64,000 bases of DNA from Xestospongia bergquistia (taxonomy: Eukaryota; Porifera; Demospongiae; Haplosclerida; Petrosiidae): assembly GCA_963965975.1 (NCBI GenBank), contig OZ014411.1, positions 8,929,501-8,993,500 of the forward strand. The letters run 5' to 3'. Under the pieces are notes generated by a model that saw only the letters and a list, made by a program, of their open reading frames with translations, searched no databases and was not told the DNA's origin. Position numbers and translations under genes: made by a program. Positions 49,935 to 61,235 of this stretch are shown one piece after another (the first letter of the stretch is position 1; each line of letters begins with the position of its first letter).

Positions 49935-52684
49935 ATGCCTACTGTGGTGGCTGTCACCAAAAGGTATTTTTACTCCATAGATAGTTGAAGAGATGTACGT
50001 ACGTATATTCTGTCAATATTTCCCTATGTTACTATATAATGTAACGGATAGCACTGTACTACTGTGTATAACATACTTTATGTAATATCATTGTAGATAT
50101 TACAGTCTACTAGCATTACAAATATGCTTATAAGTAAACACATTAGCTTCTATACTAACTTCTCAAAGAAATCTGTTTTGTATATTATATTGAACAACAA
50201 ATATCAAACATTTTGAATGCTCGTTTTATTATATGATTTTTGATGTACTTATTAGGCAAATTAAAAATGTCAATACAGGTACTGATATTAATGTACCTAG
50301 TTTTCAAAAAGCTAGTTCACCACGGAATGTAAAGGATTATCACGTTGTAGTCATATCACGACTACCACACTTTAAACTACCAGAACACAGCGAAGATGAT
50401 GTAGTCCAATTTATGGTAAGTTATAGAAATGTGTTAAATACAACACACAATTATTTTCACAGTGTGCTTTGCTGCTAAATTCAAGACTGTTATCACGTCT
50501 TAATAGTCTTATGAATGCAGTGATCCTAACAGTTTATAACCAGCTCAATGCCTATGATTTCACAAGTAGACTGACACATGCTTTCATACATTATTTAGAG
50601 CACTTGCATTACCATGTTTGTTCCTCTAGGTAATATATTTATAATAAAATCTATAATCCATCAAGTCTGCAAATGTATTTTTATACATATATACTTATAA
50701 TTAAACTTGTCTACCTCTGATATGCTTAATAAAACTCTCCTAATTAAAGAAAGGTTTCCTTTATTATAGATGATTTATATAATTTACTATATATTATTAC
50801 ATAATAAGACTGTTCTTAGTAATATTACATAAACATTGTCATATTTTGACACATTACAAAAGTCAATTAGCAATATTGTATACACTTTGTAACACAATCA
50901 GTAGTCTAATAGTTTTCTTTGAAAACATCAACATACTCAATGATATCATCATCTCTATTGCAGTTATACTAACCAATATTATCACATTTATAGGTACCCA
51001 GAGATTATAATGCATTTGAGAAACTTCAGAAAGAGCTTTTAGAGCAATTTCCATCTTTAAAAATACCAGATCTTCCTAGAAAACATGTCCTATTTATGTC
51101 CGAGGAAGACTTGGAGGATAGACGAGTATCATTTGACTGTCTCATGACTATTGTTTCTCGTAGCACTAGACTTGTGACAAGTATACCAATTTTACAGTTT
51201 TTAGGAATTGATTTATTAGCTGATAGAAAGTATACCAAAAGAAGAGCAGAATATTTGAAAAGTAAAGAGACAAAAAGTAGCACAGAAAAAGAAGAAGAAG
51301 ATGAAGATATATTTGGAGAGAAAGTGTCACCAGAAGTAATCAAATCTGATGCCAAGACATCTCCAGATGAAGACAATGACTTGTTTTCAGAAGAAGTTAT
51401 TACTAAAACTAGCATTACATCATCTAATGATGATAAAGGCAAGTGAAATCAAAGTACTCAATACATCCAGTCATTAGCATACATTGTACAGTCATATTAT
51501 ATTGTATTTTAGTACTATATTAAATTGATTTGAAGCTTAAATCAAGATCTTTTTCTAAACGTTTTGTCAATCTTTAGTATTTTTAAAAAGCCATTGACCT
51601 ATTTGCATTGTACGTTTACATGCCTTGATCTGTACACACGTACATTTAAATTTTGTTCAAATAAAGAACTCAATTAACTATAAATACATGTAAGAAAAAG
51701 AAATTATAACAATTTGATGTAATTGATATGACTTACAAGTTCTTCTTTTCAGATCTGTTTGAAAGTGAACCCATTTCTTTGACAAGAACACCCAAACTCT
51801 CTCTTCTTGTTGACGACAATGACATTACTCCAACAGTTCTTGAATCTGAAGATACAACTAAAGAAAATTTGTTTGCAGTGATAGAAGATAATTCAGAGCT
51901 ATTAAAGTGAGTAATAATGGCTTCATAAATAACAAGTCTTGTCTTTAGTATAATTATGTATAGTATCTACATTTACATTTAGCATTTAATGTTCATATCA
52001 GAGAATCCCTGTTCTGACTTAATCATGTAATATGACAGTGCAATATATTATTATTAAGTATAAATAGCAAACATCTCTAGTATTAATGAGTTCTACATTA
52101 AAAGAAAGAGAAGATACAACATAAAAGCATTTTATTAAACTATGATATTTTCCTATACATTTGAAGATTGTAATTGGCTTAATTCAAATCATTATTATAA
52201 CTTGGATCTGAAAGATCTTCTGTCATTGTTTTCTTTGAGGATTTTTTTGTAGCTTTTTATCTTGTGGAAATCAGATCTACTAATTAACTTATTTGTGATT
52301 TTGATTATCTGTGAATTTTGTTAACAGAATAACTTACAAAGTTATAGCATGATGAAAGCGTGTCATAATTGTAAACTTTGTCAGTTTATTATATGATTTC
52401 CTATTAAATTGTATTGCAGTCCAATGCTAGTATTCCAAATTTTATTGAATTGTGCTTATTCTTGTAGTGTCTCTGATACTCTTGATGATGTACTCAATAT
52501 TTCAAAAGAAAAGCCAAAACGTAAACCTAAACCAGCTATTAAGGCAAAACCATTGGGATTGTCTTTGTTCGAGGAAGAAGATACAAGTGCAAACTTATCC
52601 AAAATGGGTACAGATGATATCACTAAATATATACAGCAGAATCAATCTAAAGATGATGATGATGAATTAGATTTATTTAACTAA
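49935..52684 (+). CDS. HS1BP3: HS1BP3-type PX-domain protein
   Basis: Five exons (49935-49963, 50256-50415, 50994-51438, 51753-51906, 52468-52684) give 334 aa. The start MPTVVAVTKRQIKNVNTGTD aligns with the vertebrate HS1BP3 N-terminus, which settles the first exon. A PX domain at about 10-140 follows (DYHVVVISRL, EDDVVQFM, LPPLPRK-like IPDLPRKHVLF, RRVSFDCLM, FLGID). An acidic, Lys-rich linker with repeated LFES/DIF-type clusters comes next, then a basic KRKPKPAIKAKP stretch. The C-terminus TDDITKYIQQN.. DLF matches the family's final motif. The family binds phosphoinositides/phosphatidic acid on endosomes and restrains autophagy. Intron 3 begins GCAAGT (a GC-AG intron), because the nearby GT site would break the frame. 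The next gene starts 260 bp downstream. Confidence 0.9.
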
Positions 52685-52894
52685 TAATAATGTGTTTTAT
52701 GTAGTACTTTATGCAACTGCTTTACACTTTATTTGATTGGCTGATTGTTTTTTTTTTAATTATTTTATTTGTTGATGATTACATTTGTTGCCATTGTTGA
52801 CATTAATCTACACATTGTACCATCAGATCCTTCTACCTTGTTTTTGCTCTTATGACGCATACGCGACTTAACTTTTAGTTCCTAATTAAAGCCC

Positions 52895-52944
52895 AAGTCA
52901 TGCTGACCCCACCCACATAATTTAAGAGGGCGTGTCTTGTTACG
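52895..52944 (+). promoter_or_regulatory. short promoter region of the ankyrin-kinase gene
   Basis: GACCCCACCCAC at about 52904-52915 and GAGGGCGTGTCTTG at 52926-52939 form a GC-rich island in AT-rich DNA directly before the ATG. The whole upstream interval is only 260 bp. It probably holds CACCC/GC-box type sites; inference. Confidence 0.35.
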
Positions 52945-55900
52945 ATGTCTCGAGAAGAACTAGTAAGTTCAGTGTGTGTTATTATCAAGTCACTCGACGG
53001 AAATTATTAACTCGACGATAATTACAATGTGTATCATAGCGTAAACAAAACAAAACATGAGCGCATTACATGTATACATTATATTTATGACAGACTAAGG
53101 GCACGTGTATCTTTATCTTTTTTAGAACAAAAAATTATTACGTGCGGCTAAAGATGGTAATGTAGATGAAGTAAATATAGTTATTGCTGAAGGAGCTGTC
53201 CTTGATGCCAATGATTCATGCTATGTAAGTTTATTTTGTATACAAGCTATATAATTATCAAAGATAAAAGAGGATTAATAATATGTTTGTATGGTTAGTC
53301 TCATGTTTTGACTGTTCCTTGTCAACTAGTGTGTCAAATGTATAGGTTGTAGCTTTACGAGTAGTTTTAAAATCACAACAGTTCAAATATTTGCAAAACA
53401 AGATAAGCAATTCCTTGCATGGGTATTGTTGCATGTTCCTATACCTTGTGTTTATATGGGCTCCTATTATAACATGCATAATATTATATAATTTGCTAGT
53501 ATGCCCTAGTGATGTAGATGATAATTATTTAATTTATTCACAGAGATCCTCCTACATTAGTAGTTATTCATAGCAATAACTGATAACAATTAATGCCCTG
53601 CCCACAATATATATAGACTTATAAATGAAATGATCAAACTAAATTTTCACATTTTATAGGAATCTTTTATTAATTTTATGACACCGAATTACATTCAGTT
53701 AGTATATGCCATATATTAGATTTTAAAGTATTTACCTAAATCTTATTCATCACAACAAAATTACCAGTAATTAATTATATATGCTGGTTCATGAAAATGT
53801 ATATTAATTCTTTTATTATTTTTATTGTAAATTGAAGCATTCTTTATAAATGCTATTAAATGTTATCCTTTTCAATAATCACAACCATCTCTTTATTCTC
53901 TATAGTTACAATGGACAGCACTTCATTATGCAGCTAGGAATGGGAATTATGATATTGTATTCCTATTATTAGATGTTGGTGCTGATCCAAACTCTACTGA
54001 TAACGTAAGTATTTATCAATACAGTCTTATTATGGTCTTGTTATCGTGATTTCTATATTTTATGCTTTAAACACATAATAGTTGCTTATAATGTGTTAAT
54101 ATTATGTATTAATAGTCAAGATGATATGTGAATGAGCCTGGTTGTTTTACTATATTATGATTATACTAGTATATGCCATGTCTTTGATTCTAAAGTAACT
54201 AAACATCTATTTTTAGAGTGGTGTTACTCCATTGCATCTTGCAGTATATTATGGCCATACTGAGGTGGCAAGCTTGTTAATACAAGCAGGAGCAGACCTT
54301 GATGCCACTGATGAAGTGAACTGTACATGTACATTATCTCAAATTTTATTGTCCTTTTGTTGTATAGGCTGGTAATACCCCTTTACAGGATGCTTGCTCT
54401 AAGGGTCAAGTAGAGTGTATTGACATGTTACTATCTACTGGAGCAGACTCAACTATTAAAAATAAAAATGGAGAAACAGCTGCAGACCAAATTAAACCAA
54501 ATGATGAAAACAGAATCAAAATATTACAACTTTTAGAAAATAAGCAGATGTCAATACAAGGTATAAATAATGTAATATGTGTACTGTATACTGTAATGAA
54601 ATATTTGAACTAATTAAGTGACCTATTCTATAGGATACTTACTAGTTGTTCAAACTGCATGGTTTAAATTTAGTATGAAAGGGGCCATATAATTTTGTGG
54701 TTGGTGTGTGCTACCACATATATGACAGATTGTGTTATACAAGGTGTTGTGTTGCATTATAATATGACCTTATAATGAAAATAGAATGTTCAGTTATCTA
54801 TTGTTTATGCCAGTGAGGTATCATTCTAAGTTTGTCATGAACATTGCTATATTATAAGATGATATTGAAGATTGCAAATCTTGCTCATTACATTGTAGTA
54901 TTTATATTCAACAATATTAGTTTAATGGATTAGGGATTTGTTTAGTTTTTTTAACTGTTCATAATAATGATTCCAAATAAATGCATCTTATCTTTTCATT
55001 TAGTAACTAAATTTGAAGGAGCAGGGGTACGTATTAATCAGAAGATTACTAAAGAATTTGTGCAAGAAAAAGATAAGAAAATCCGGCAAATATCTCAAGA
55101 ACTTGAAGCTACACAGACTGAATTGGAACAAACAAGACAACAGCAGGTAGAAGTAACGACAACTCTTGAAATGGAACTTCAAAGACATGAACAAAAATCA
55201 CAAAAACTATATCAAGAGCTGCAACAAAAGCATTCTACATTTGAACAACAATATAAAGAAAGAGAAAGAGACCTTAACAAACAGCTAAGTCAAGCTACCA
55301 CATCAATTCAGCTACATCATGAAGAAAAGCGGGACCTGAATCAACAGATTCAAAAAGCTAATGAGGAAAAAAGAATTCTTAATCGGCAGCTCCAGAAACT
55401 TATTACTGCACTTCAAGACAAAAATGACAAAGAAAAAGATTTGAAACAGCAACTAAAAGAAGCTAATATGTTATGTGAGCAACAACATGAAGAAAAAAAG
55501 AGACTGGATAAACAGCTCAATAATCTACTCCAGCAACACCATACAGAAAAAAGTGACCTGAATCGACAACTCTTGGAAGCTAGAACTCTGCTTCAACGAC
55601 AACATGAAGTGAAAAGGACCCTGGACCAACAGCTTCAAGAATCTGATAATCAACTTCAGCTACAACATGAAGAAAAAAGTGATCTTAACAAACAGCTTGA
55701 AGAGACTAACAATCTGCTTCAACAAGAGCATGAAGAGAAAAAGATCCTGAATCAACGACTCCAAGATCTAATTCAGTTACATCATAAAGAAAAAAGTGAA
55801 CTTAATCGGCAGCTTCAAGAGACTAGCATTCAGCTTCAACAAGAACATGAAGAGAAAAAGATCCTGAATCAACAACTCCAAGATCTAATTCAGGTACATC

Positions 55901-56829
55901 ATAAAGAAAAAAGTGATCTCAATCAACAACTTCAAGAAATTACCATTGCATATGAACAAATTCAACAGGCTAATAACTTTCTAGAAGAAAGTATTCAACA
56001 GTTACGCATAGAAGCGTTTCAACAGAGACGCCAATCTCAGACTGAGCAACAAGACTATGAAGATTCTCATTGGGTAGTGAGTGTAGATGAAGTTAATGTA
56101 ACACAAGAATTGATTGGTAAAGGAGGATGGGCAGAAGTCAGAGTTGCCAACTTTAGAGGTATAAAAGTGGCTGCTAAGTGTCTACATGAGATTATCTTAT
56201 CAGACTATAACATAGCCATTTTTACACGTGAAATGTCGATAGCTGCTCGTGTTCGTCATCCCAATCTTCTCCAGTTTATAGGAGCAACATTAGAAGGTAA
56301 ACCAATAATACTATCAGAACTTATGCCCACTAGTTTACGTAAAGAACTTGAAAAGACTCCTTTAACTCGCACTCAAATTATCAAAATTGGTAAAGATGTT
56401 TGTCAAGCATTAAATTACATTCATCTCTGGAAACCACACCCCATACTTCATCGCGATGTTAGCAGTCCTAATGTTCTCCTTGAACCATGTGGTAATGGAC
56501 TGTGGAAAGCCAAACTATCTGATTATGGCTCTGCAAATCTCGCCCACCAAATATGTACAACTGCTGGTCCAGGTTCTCCAGCATATTCTGCCCCCGAGGC
56601 TCCATTCCCTCAAAATCATTCTCCAGCAATGGACGTTTATAGTTTTGGAGTATTGCTAATGGAAATGATTCTTCGCCGACCTCCTCCTCCTACCATAAGT
56701 GAGAGACAATTACAAGCTGATACTATCCAGTGGAAGTCATTGAAACCTCTTGTTCAAAGATGTATTGCTTATGATAGTCAAAATAGACTGACAACTAGAC
56801 AAATTCTACTTGAACTTGATAACCTCTAA
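52945..56829 (+). CDS. ankyrin-repeat / coiled-coil / TKL-like protein kinase
   Basis: Six exons (52945-52962, 53126-53224, 53906-54004, 54217-54315, 54368-54560, 55004-56829) give 777 aa. Residues 7-105 are three ankyrin repeats, each coded by its own 99-nt phase-0 exon (LLRAAKDGNVDEV; TALHYAARNGNYDIV; TPLHLAVYYGHTEVA); a fourth (TPLQDACSKGQVECI) opens exon 5. Residues about 185-520 are a Gln/Glu/Lys-rich coiled coil with a repeat of about 39 residues. The kinase domain (about 535-775) has the glycine loop GKGGWAEV, VAAK (K561), HRDVSSPN (D654), DYG (D676) in place of DFG, an SAPEAP APE-equivalent and DVYSFGVLL. Catalytic residues are present, so it should be active, most like TKL kinases of the HRDVSSPN type. 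Likely a cytoplasmic scaffold kinase that self-associates through the coil. The upstream start at 54967 in the last exon's frame is intronic. Confidence 0.9.
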
Positions 56830-57482
56830 AGACTAGCAAATGAATGATTTAATTGTATTCTAGCATAATTAGAGAAGTATTGCTTTTTTTGTTTTGTTAC
56901 TTAATTTTAATGAAAGTGAAATGATTTACATCAACTTTATCATTTGTGATTTATTTTATTCGAAGATAATCCAATATCTTACAATTGTAATGGTGTCACA
57001 ACTTTAATATCAACATGAGCAATTGTTTACCAAATTGAGTGGAATCATAGAAGACTGAATATGAATAGTGATCTTATAGTTAGATCACTGGACTGCCAGA
57101 TAAAAGATCTAGTATGTAAAAACTAATTTTAGTTTTTTGTTAATTACTGTTTTCCTGTTAATCTCTATTGTCTTTTTTAATTTTCTATTGTTTTCTTGTT
57201 TTAATTGTTTCATTTATTTTCCATTGTTCTTTTATATTCTATTTTTTTCTTTTTTAATTTTATTTTATTTTCTTGTTATTCTGTCGCTTTTGTTTTCTAT
57301 TATATTTTATTTTCTATTATTTTCTAGTTTTTATTTTCCTTTGATTTCTTATTTTTCATTTTCTTATTTTCCATTCTTATATAAGTATATGTATATTATA
57401 TTTCATGCTCTTGTGGTGCACAACCAGTAATGCTATTGAATCTTATTAGCAATCTTATGAATTTATTACCAGTATGATGAAT
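56830..57482. repeat. 3' flank and T-rich low-complexity tract
   Basis: 57125-57385 is almost pure T with scattered A and C (TTTTATTTTC-type units). The 97-codon Phe/Leu/Ile frame across it is an artefact of composition. No gene. Confidence 0.7.
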
Positions 57483-57719
57483 ATATCACTGTAAAAATTG
57501 ATTAGTTAATTTAACCAATACATGGTTATGTGGGTTGCAAAGTAACCTTAATACTACTTTGATTACTAATGTACTATGAACTTATTGGTTATGTAGCTAT
57601 ATAAACAGTAGGACATTAGTAATGGAAACAGTATTATGCTTACTTTTCTAACAAAAATAAGTTTGTAATTGCAACCTGTATAACCAAATAATGGTTAAAT
57701 CAACTAATCATTTTTTACA

Positions 57720-57727
<8 letters not shown>
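57483..57727. mobile_element. solo MITE, same family as MBOAT intron 7 elements
   Basis: Long terminal inverted repeats of about 55 bp: left TATCACTGTAAAAATTGATT...GGTTATGTGGGTTGCAA, right TTGCAACCTGTATAACC...AATCATTTTTTACAGTGATA. The total is about 245 bp, noncoding, and it is followed by a (TA)n tract. Both ends are better preserved than in the intronic copies. Confidence 0.8.
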
Positions 57728-57770
<43 letters not shown>

Positions 57771-57949
57771 GTATATTAAAGTCTTTCTGACTGGACTCTC
57801 TGTTTTCATATTTATTTTAATCAAGTTCACCATGTTTCATTTTTGGTTATTTAATCTTAAAATTAATATTTATTATTTATTTTTTTTGTTGTTTGTTTTA
57901 AAAGTTTAGGGTTCAATGTTGATAAATACATTCAAATTTTAGATCGTTT

Positions 57950-58950
57950 AAAGAAGACATAATTTAGAAATAGAGTGATAAGTTGAAAAGGATGAAAGTT
58001 TAAAGCTTGAGAGAAAAGAGGAATAATCACTGTGTCAATTACAAAAGTACTTTTTAAAAGAAAAGTGCTGAAAAAAAGAGTTTTTTCAGAATTGATGGAA
58101 GATGCTGAAGGGTCCCAGACAGAAAAGCAATAGGTAAAATAGGCAATGACAAGAGAGCATTACAATGTGAAAAGAGTTAGAGGAGAAGTATGCTAATAGA
58201 AATTATGGTCGATGACCCCAATAGTTTGAAGAGCTTTAGAGTAAAAAAAGATTGGTTGGGGAAGACCTTGATAAATTGGAAGAGATAATAACACTGGGAT
58301 ATATAATGAGTTGACACATTCAGGTTGAAAGCCATTTAAGAAAAGAAAAAAAAGGTTGGCTGAAAAAGAGGAAGACTTGCATGAAATTATCGTGTATTTG
58401 TTTTTTTAGAATTGATTGTGAGATGAAGAGAGCAAATCCATGATGTAATGAGATTGATGATGAATTGAATAGTGGAGAAGAAATGTCTTGAGATAGAACA
58501 ATGTCATTAGCATAAAGGGTGAAGTTTGCTGCAGTGGAGGTGTAGTTTAGCAAGGTCATTTATATAAATGATGAATATGAGAGGGACAGATTTGAACACT
58601 TGTGGAACAAATATGTTTGACCACAGACCAAAAAGACTGTGGTGGGAGAAGTGAATAAATTATAGAAGAGTTTCAATTTTAGATGTCTAATGTAAGTGAG
58701 AGTCTTATTATAATAGGGTAAGTATTTGGTCTAAAGAGAAGGAGAACCAATTCTTTTTTAGCAGAAGAGAAAATAGAGTTTCTTATCTTAACTTGATTAA
58801 TGGAGGAGCGATTGACCTAAGGAAGATATGGGTTGGTATACATGTTCAATAGGAATAGTAGTGGTCATGATAAGGAGGAAAAGTTCTTTAAATATGGCCT
58901 AAGAAGCATTAGAATCAGACAAGGGAAGTAACTCTTTCCAGATAATGAAG
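57950..58950 (-). mobile_element. LINE fragment, reverse transcriptase, minus strand
   Basis: The minus strand reads FTLYANDIVLSQDI at about 58540-58500, the RT catalytic box with Ala-Asn-Asp instead of ADD. The following sequence (CTATTCAA..ATCATCAATCTCATTACATC) matches 2770-2810 of the plus-strand LINE, and 58200-58260 matches 2985-3060. It is the same family in opposite orientation, truncated and frameshifted. Confidence 0.7.
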
Positions 58951-59089
58951 GAGAGGAAACATTTTGTGACCTGATTTGTAAAAAGAGACCATGTCAAAAC
59001 ACCTTTAAAATATTTGGTAAGCCATCAATGGTTGTGCATATATAATAACAGTATACATACAAAGCTATTTTTGAACTGTTTTACAGAGG

Positions 59090-59175
59090 TCCTTTTTCAC
59101 AAATCAGATCACAAATGTTTTGCCAGAAGTGGTTCCTTACTATAAATCAGGTCACACACACACACACACATATAT
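59090..59175 (+). repeat. LINE 3'-end-like unit with (CA)n
   Basis: CCTTTTTCACAAATCAGATC through (CA)n resembles the 3532-3690 repeat unit that follows the other LINE. Confidence 0.5.
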
Positions 59176-59206
59176 ATTCTATTGCATATATCAAATTATT
59201 GAATGC

Positions 59207-59325
59207 AAACTGAAAGTAGACACAATCATTCCTAACATACTATAAGATTAATTGTTGAGTCAATCTGATAGTATGTTAGGAATTAAAACAGCATGATGTT
59301 TACTTTCAGTTTGCAGCAAATAATT
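59207..59325. repeat. imperfect hairpin, 45-bp arms
   Basis: GCAAACTGAAAGTA..CATTCCTAACATACTAT and its complement ATAGTATGTTAGGAATT..TACTTTCAGTTTGC enclose a loop of about 25 bp. It looks like a small folded-back MITE. No gene. Confidence 0.75.
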
Positions 59326-59457
59326 TGCTACATACATGTAACCTCCACAGGCATATCTTGGTTAGCTCAATCAATAAATATTTAATTCAAATCCTCTAGT
59401 AGAAAAACTGAGCTCTCCACAAGTAACAAGATATTAAGCTTTGAACCCAACTATAGA

Positions 59458-61235
59458 ATGACAAATACTGAGAATAGCAAAGCTGAAATGTGGCTCTCCA
59501 GTTCATCTGATAATACTACTACCTGCTGTTGTTGTTGTAACATTGCACCCAAACTTGCAAAACGTTTGGAAGTATCAGCGCTTGCTATCAGTATAATTGT
59601 TGTACTGATGTTGTGTTCCATCCCAATAATAATTCATATTGACCATGTAAATAAATCATAGAGACTTAAGATCATCAATTTATATCTTCTCTTTCTATAT
59701 AGGTAGTGTAGAACAGGCAGGCAAGTATAACTACCAATAATGACACCACTAAAAAAACAATGAGTTGAATTTAATTAATTAAGTATCAAAATATCCCACT
59801 CATTATAATTATGTTCATATAATTCACATGTATATTGCTCCTAGTTATTTATTTTTTGGCATTTCTAGTGTTCCAGCTATGCATCACAGACTTGTACACA
59901 AGAACATTTATCATGGAGTTTTGTTCCTGCTGTTAACAATGTCTCTAACTGCAATGCTAAAGCATATCCAGGAAGTGCTTGTTCCTCTTTTCTCTCAAGT
60001 TGGCAAATCTGTGCACTCGGTAGATCAACATCAGTGTTTGTAAATGACTCCGATTTACTATCAGAGTGCACAGGTTTACCAACTTGAGACAGGTTATATT
60101 TTCCTTCAATATTTATAGTTTATATGACAGTTGGTTATTGTACTGTAGGTGAGATATTACTTTGTGTGTTTGTTTAATGTCTCTTCTCCCTCTCGTTCAC
60201 AGGTCTTTTTGTGATTATATATCACCAATAAATAGATCCAAATTTTATTGCAGTTCTACTGTTATAACAAAAGAAAGCTTCAAAAATTCTACTATATTTT
60301 GTAAAGTAGCAGGTCATTAATGATTTACTATAGTGTGGACTTAAAGTAAATGAGTGAATAGATATGTTTGTTTCTTTATTGCTTTAGGAACAATGTTTCA
60401 TTACTTTTTGTTCAACATGACACTATGGTGGTTTGTCCATCTTTGTTCAATATTCTATAAAGTCATGTTTCCTTTGAAAGCACAACAATATAAGAAGAAA
60501 GAAAAATATGTTCATATTTTATTATTTATTGAATGTAAGCATCAGATATCACTCACAAAAATTAATGAATTCTATACTCACAAATATTATAGATGTTACA
60601 TGTCATGAACCTTAATAATACTACTTATACATTCAGCACTGCTCCATATATACCTTATATTCTTTCATTTTGAATCTAAGTGTCTTCATTCCTGTACTGG
60701 GAGTATCATTAGCATACTCAGTTCCAGATTGGGGTTATGTGGATGGTGATTTTTTATGTGTTCCTCAAAACGCAAATCTTTGGTACTATTCAGTAACACT
60801 ATCTCTTAATATTTTATTAGCTACTGGGGTCTCTTTGTTTATTCTTATGTTCTGGAAACTTCATAAGGTACAGGAATATTAGAATACTTGAATAATAGTG
60901 GTTTCTTATAGCACCAAGGTATATTTTGTGTCAGAAACAAGGGTAGTTTTAGAATCAGTACAGCAGAGAGAAAAATTCTTTTTGTGCTATGTTATTATGT
61001 TATACTCGGTGTAGTCATGTTGCTGTATTATGGATTGTACACAGCAGATCAAGATTTGCTCTTGGATGCCCTAGAGACCTATTTGCATTGTCAAGCATTA
61101 GGACATCCACCTAATAAAACATCACAGTACGATCCAAAGGAATATCAGCAATATATCCACCCAGAGCTTGCAGCAACTACTTATTTGTTAATGGGGTTCA
61201 CTACCACAGCAAATTTAGCATTTGTCATCAACTAG
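59458..61235 (+). CDS. Frizzled-like receptor, apparently lacking helices 1-2 of the bundle
   Basis: Exons 59458-59646, 59869-60073, 60388-60534, 60681-60867 and 60912-61235 can be traced. The N-terminus has a CCCCC run and a hydrophobic segment (ISIIVVLMLCSIPIIIHI). A Cys-rich ectodomain follows (CSSYASQTC, NCNAKAYPG, CSSFLSSWQIC), spaced like a Frizzled CRD. Then come a TM3-like helix (NMTLWWFVHLCSIFYKVM), TM4-TM5 (VFIPVLGVSLAYSVPDWGYV then DFLCVPQNANLWYYSVTLSL), TM6 (AERKILFVLCYYVILGVVML) and TM7 (TTYLLMGFTTTANLAFVI). Exons 2 and 3 splice in phase with no room for TM1-TM2. Exon 3 leaves phase 1 but exon 4 as drawn is one base short, so either the model or the gene is defective. Class F is the best match, but a sponge-specific relative is possible. 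Confidence 0.5.

Noticed and set aside
51026-51442. 138-codon minus frame, Ser-rich
   Set aside because: It is the antisense shadow of HS1BP3 exon 3, whose plus-strand product matches a known family.
54967-55003. ATG at 54967 as the start of a 620-residue kinase
   Set aside because: It lies in an intron. The acceptor at 55003 joins in phase to four ankyrin exons upstream, giving a 777-residue protein.
57137-57430. 97-codon plus frame, Phe/Leu/Ile-rich, membrane-like
   Set aside because: It is a direct translation of a T-rich low-complexity tract, with no motif or splice context.
60180-60310. Extra receptor exon reading SFCDYISPINRSKFYC
   Set aside because: Its acceptor does not match the phase left by the previous exon, and the direct splice to 60388 does.
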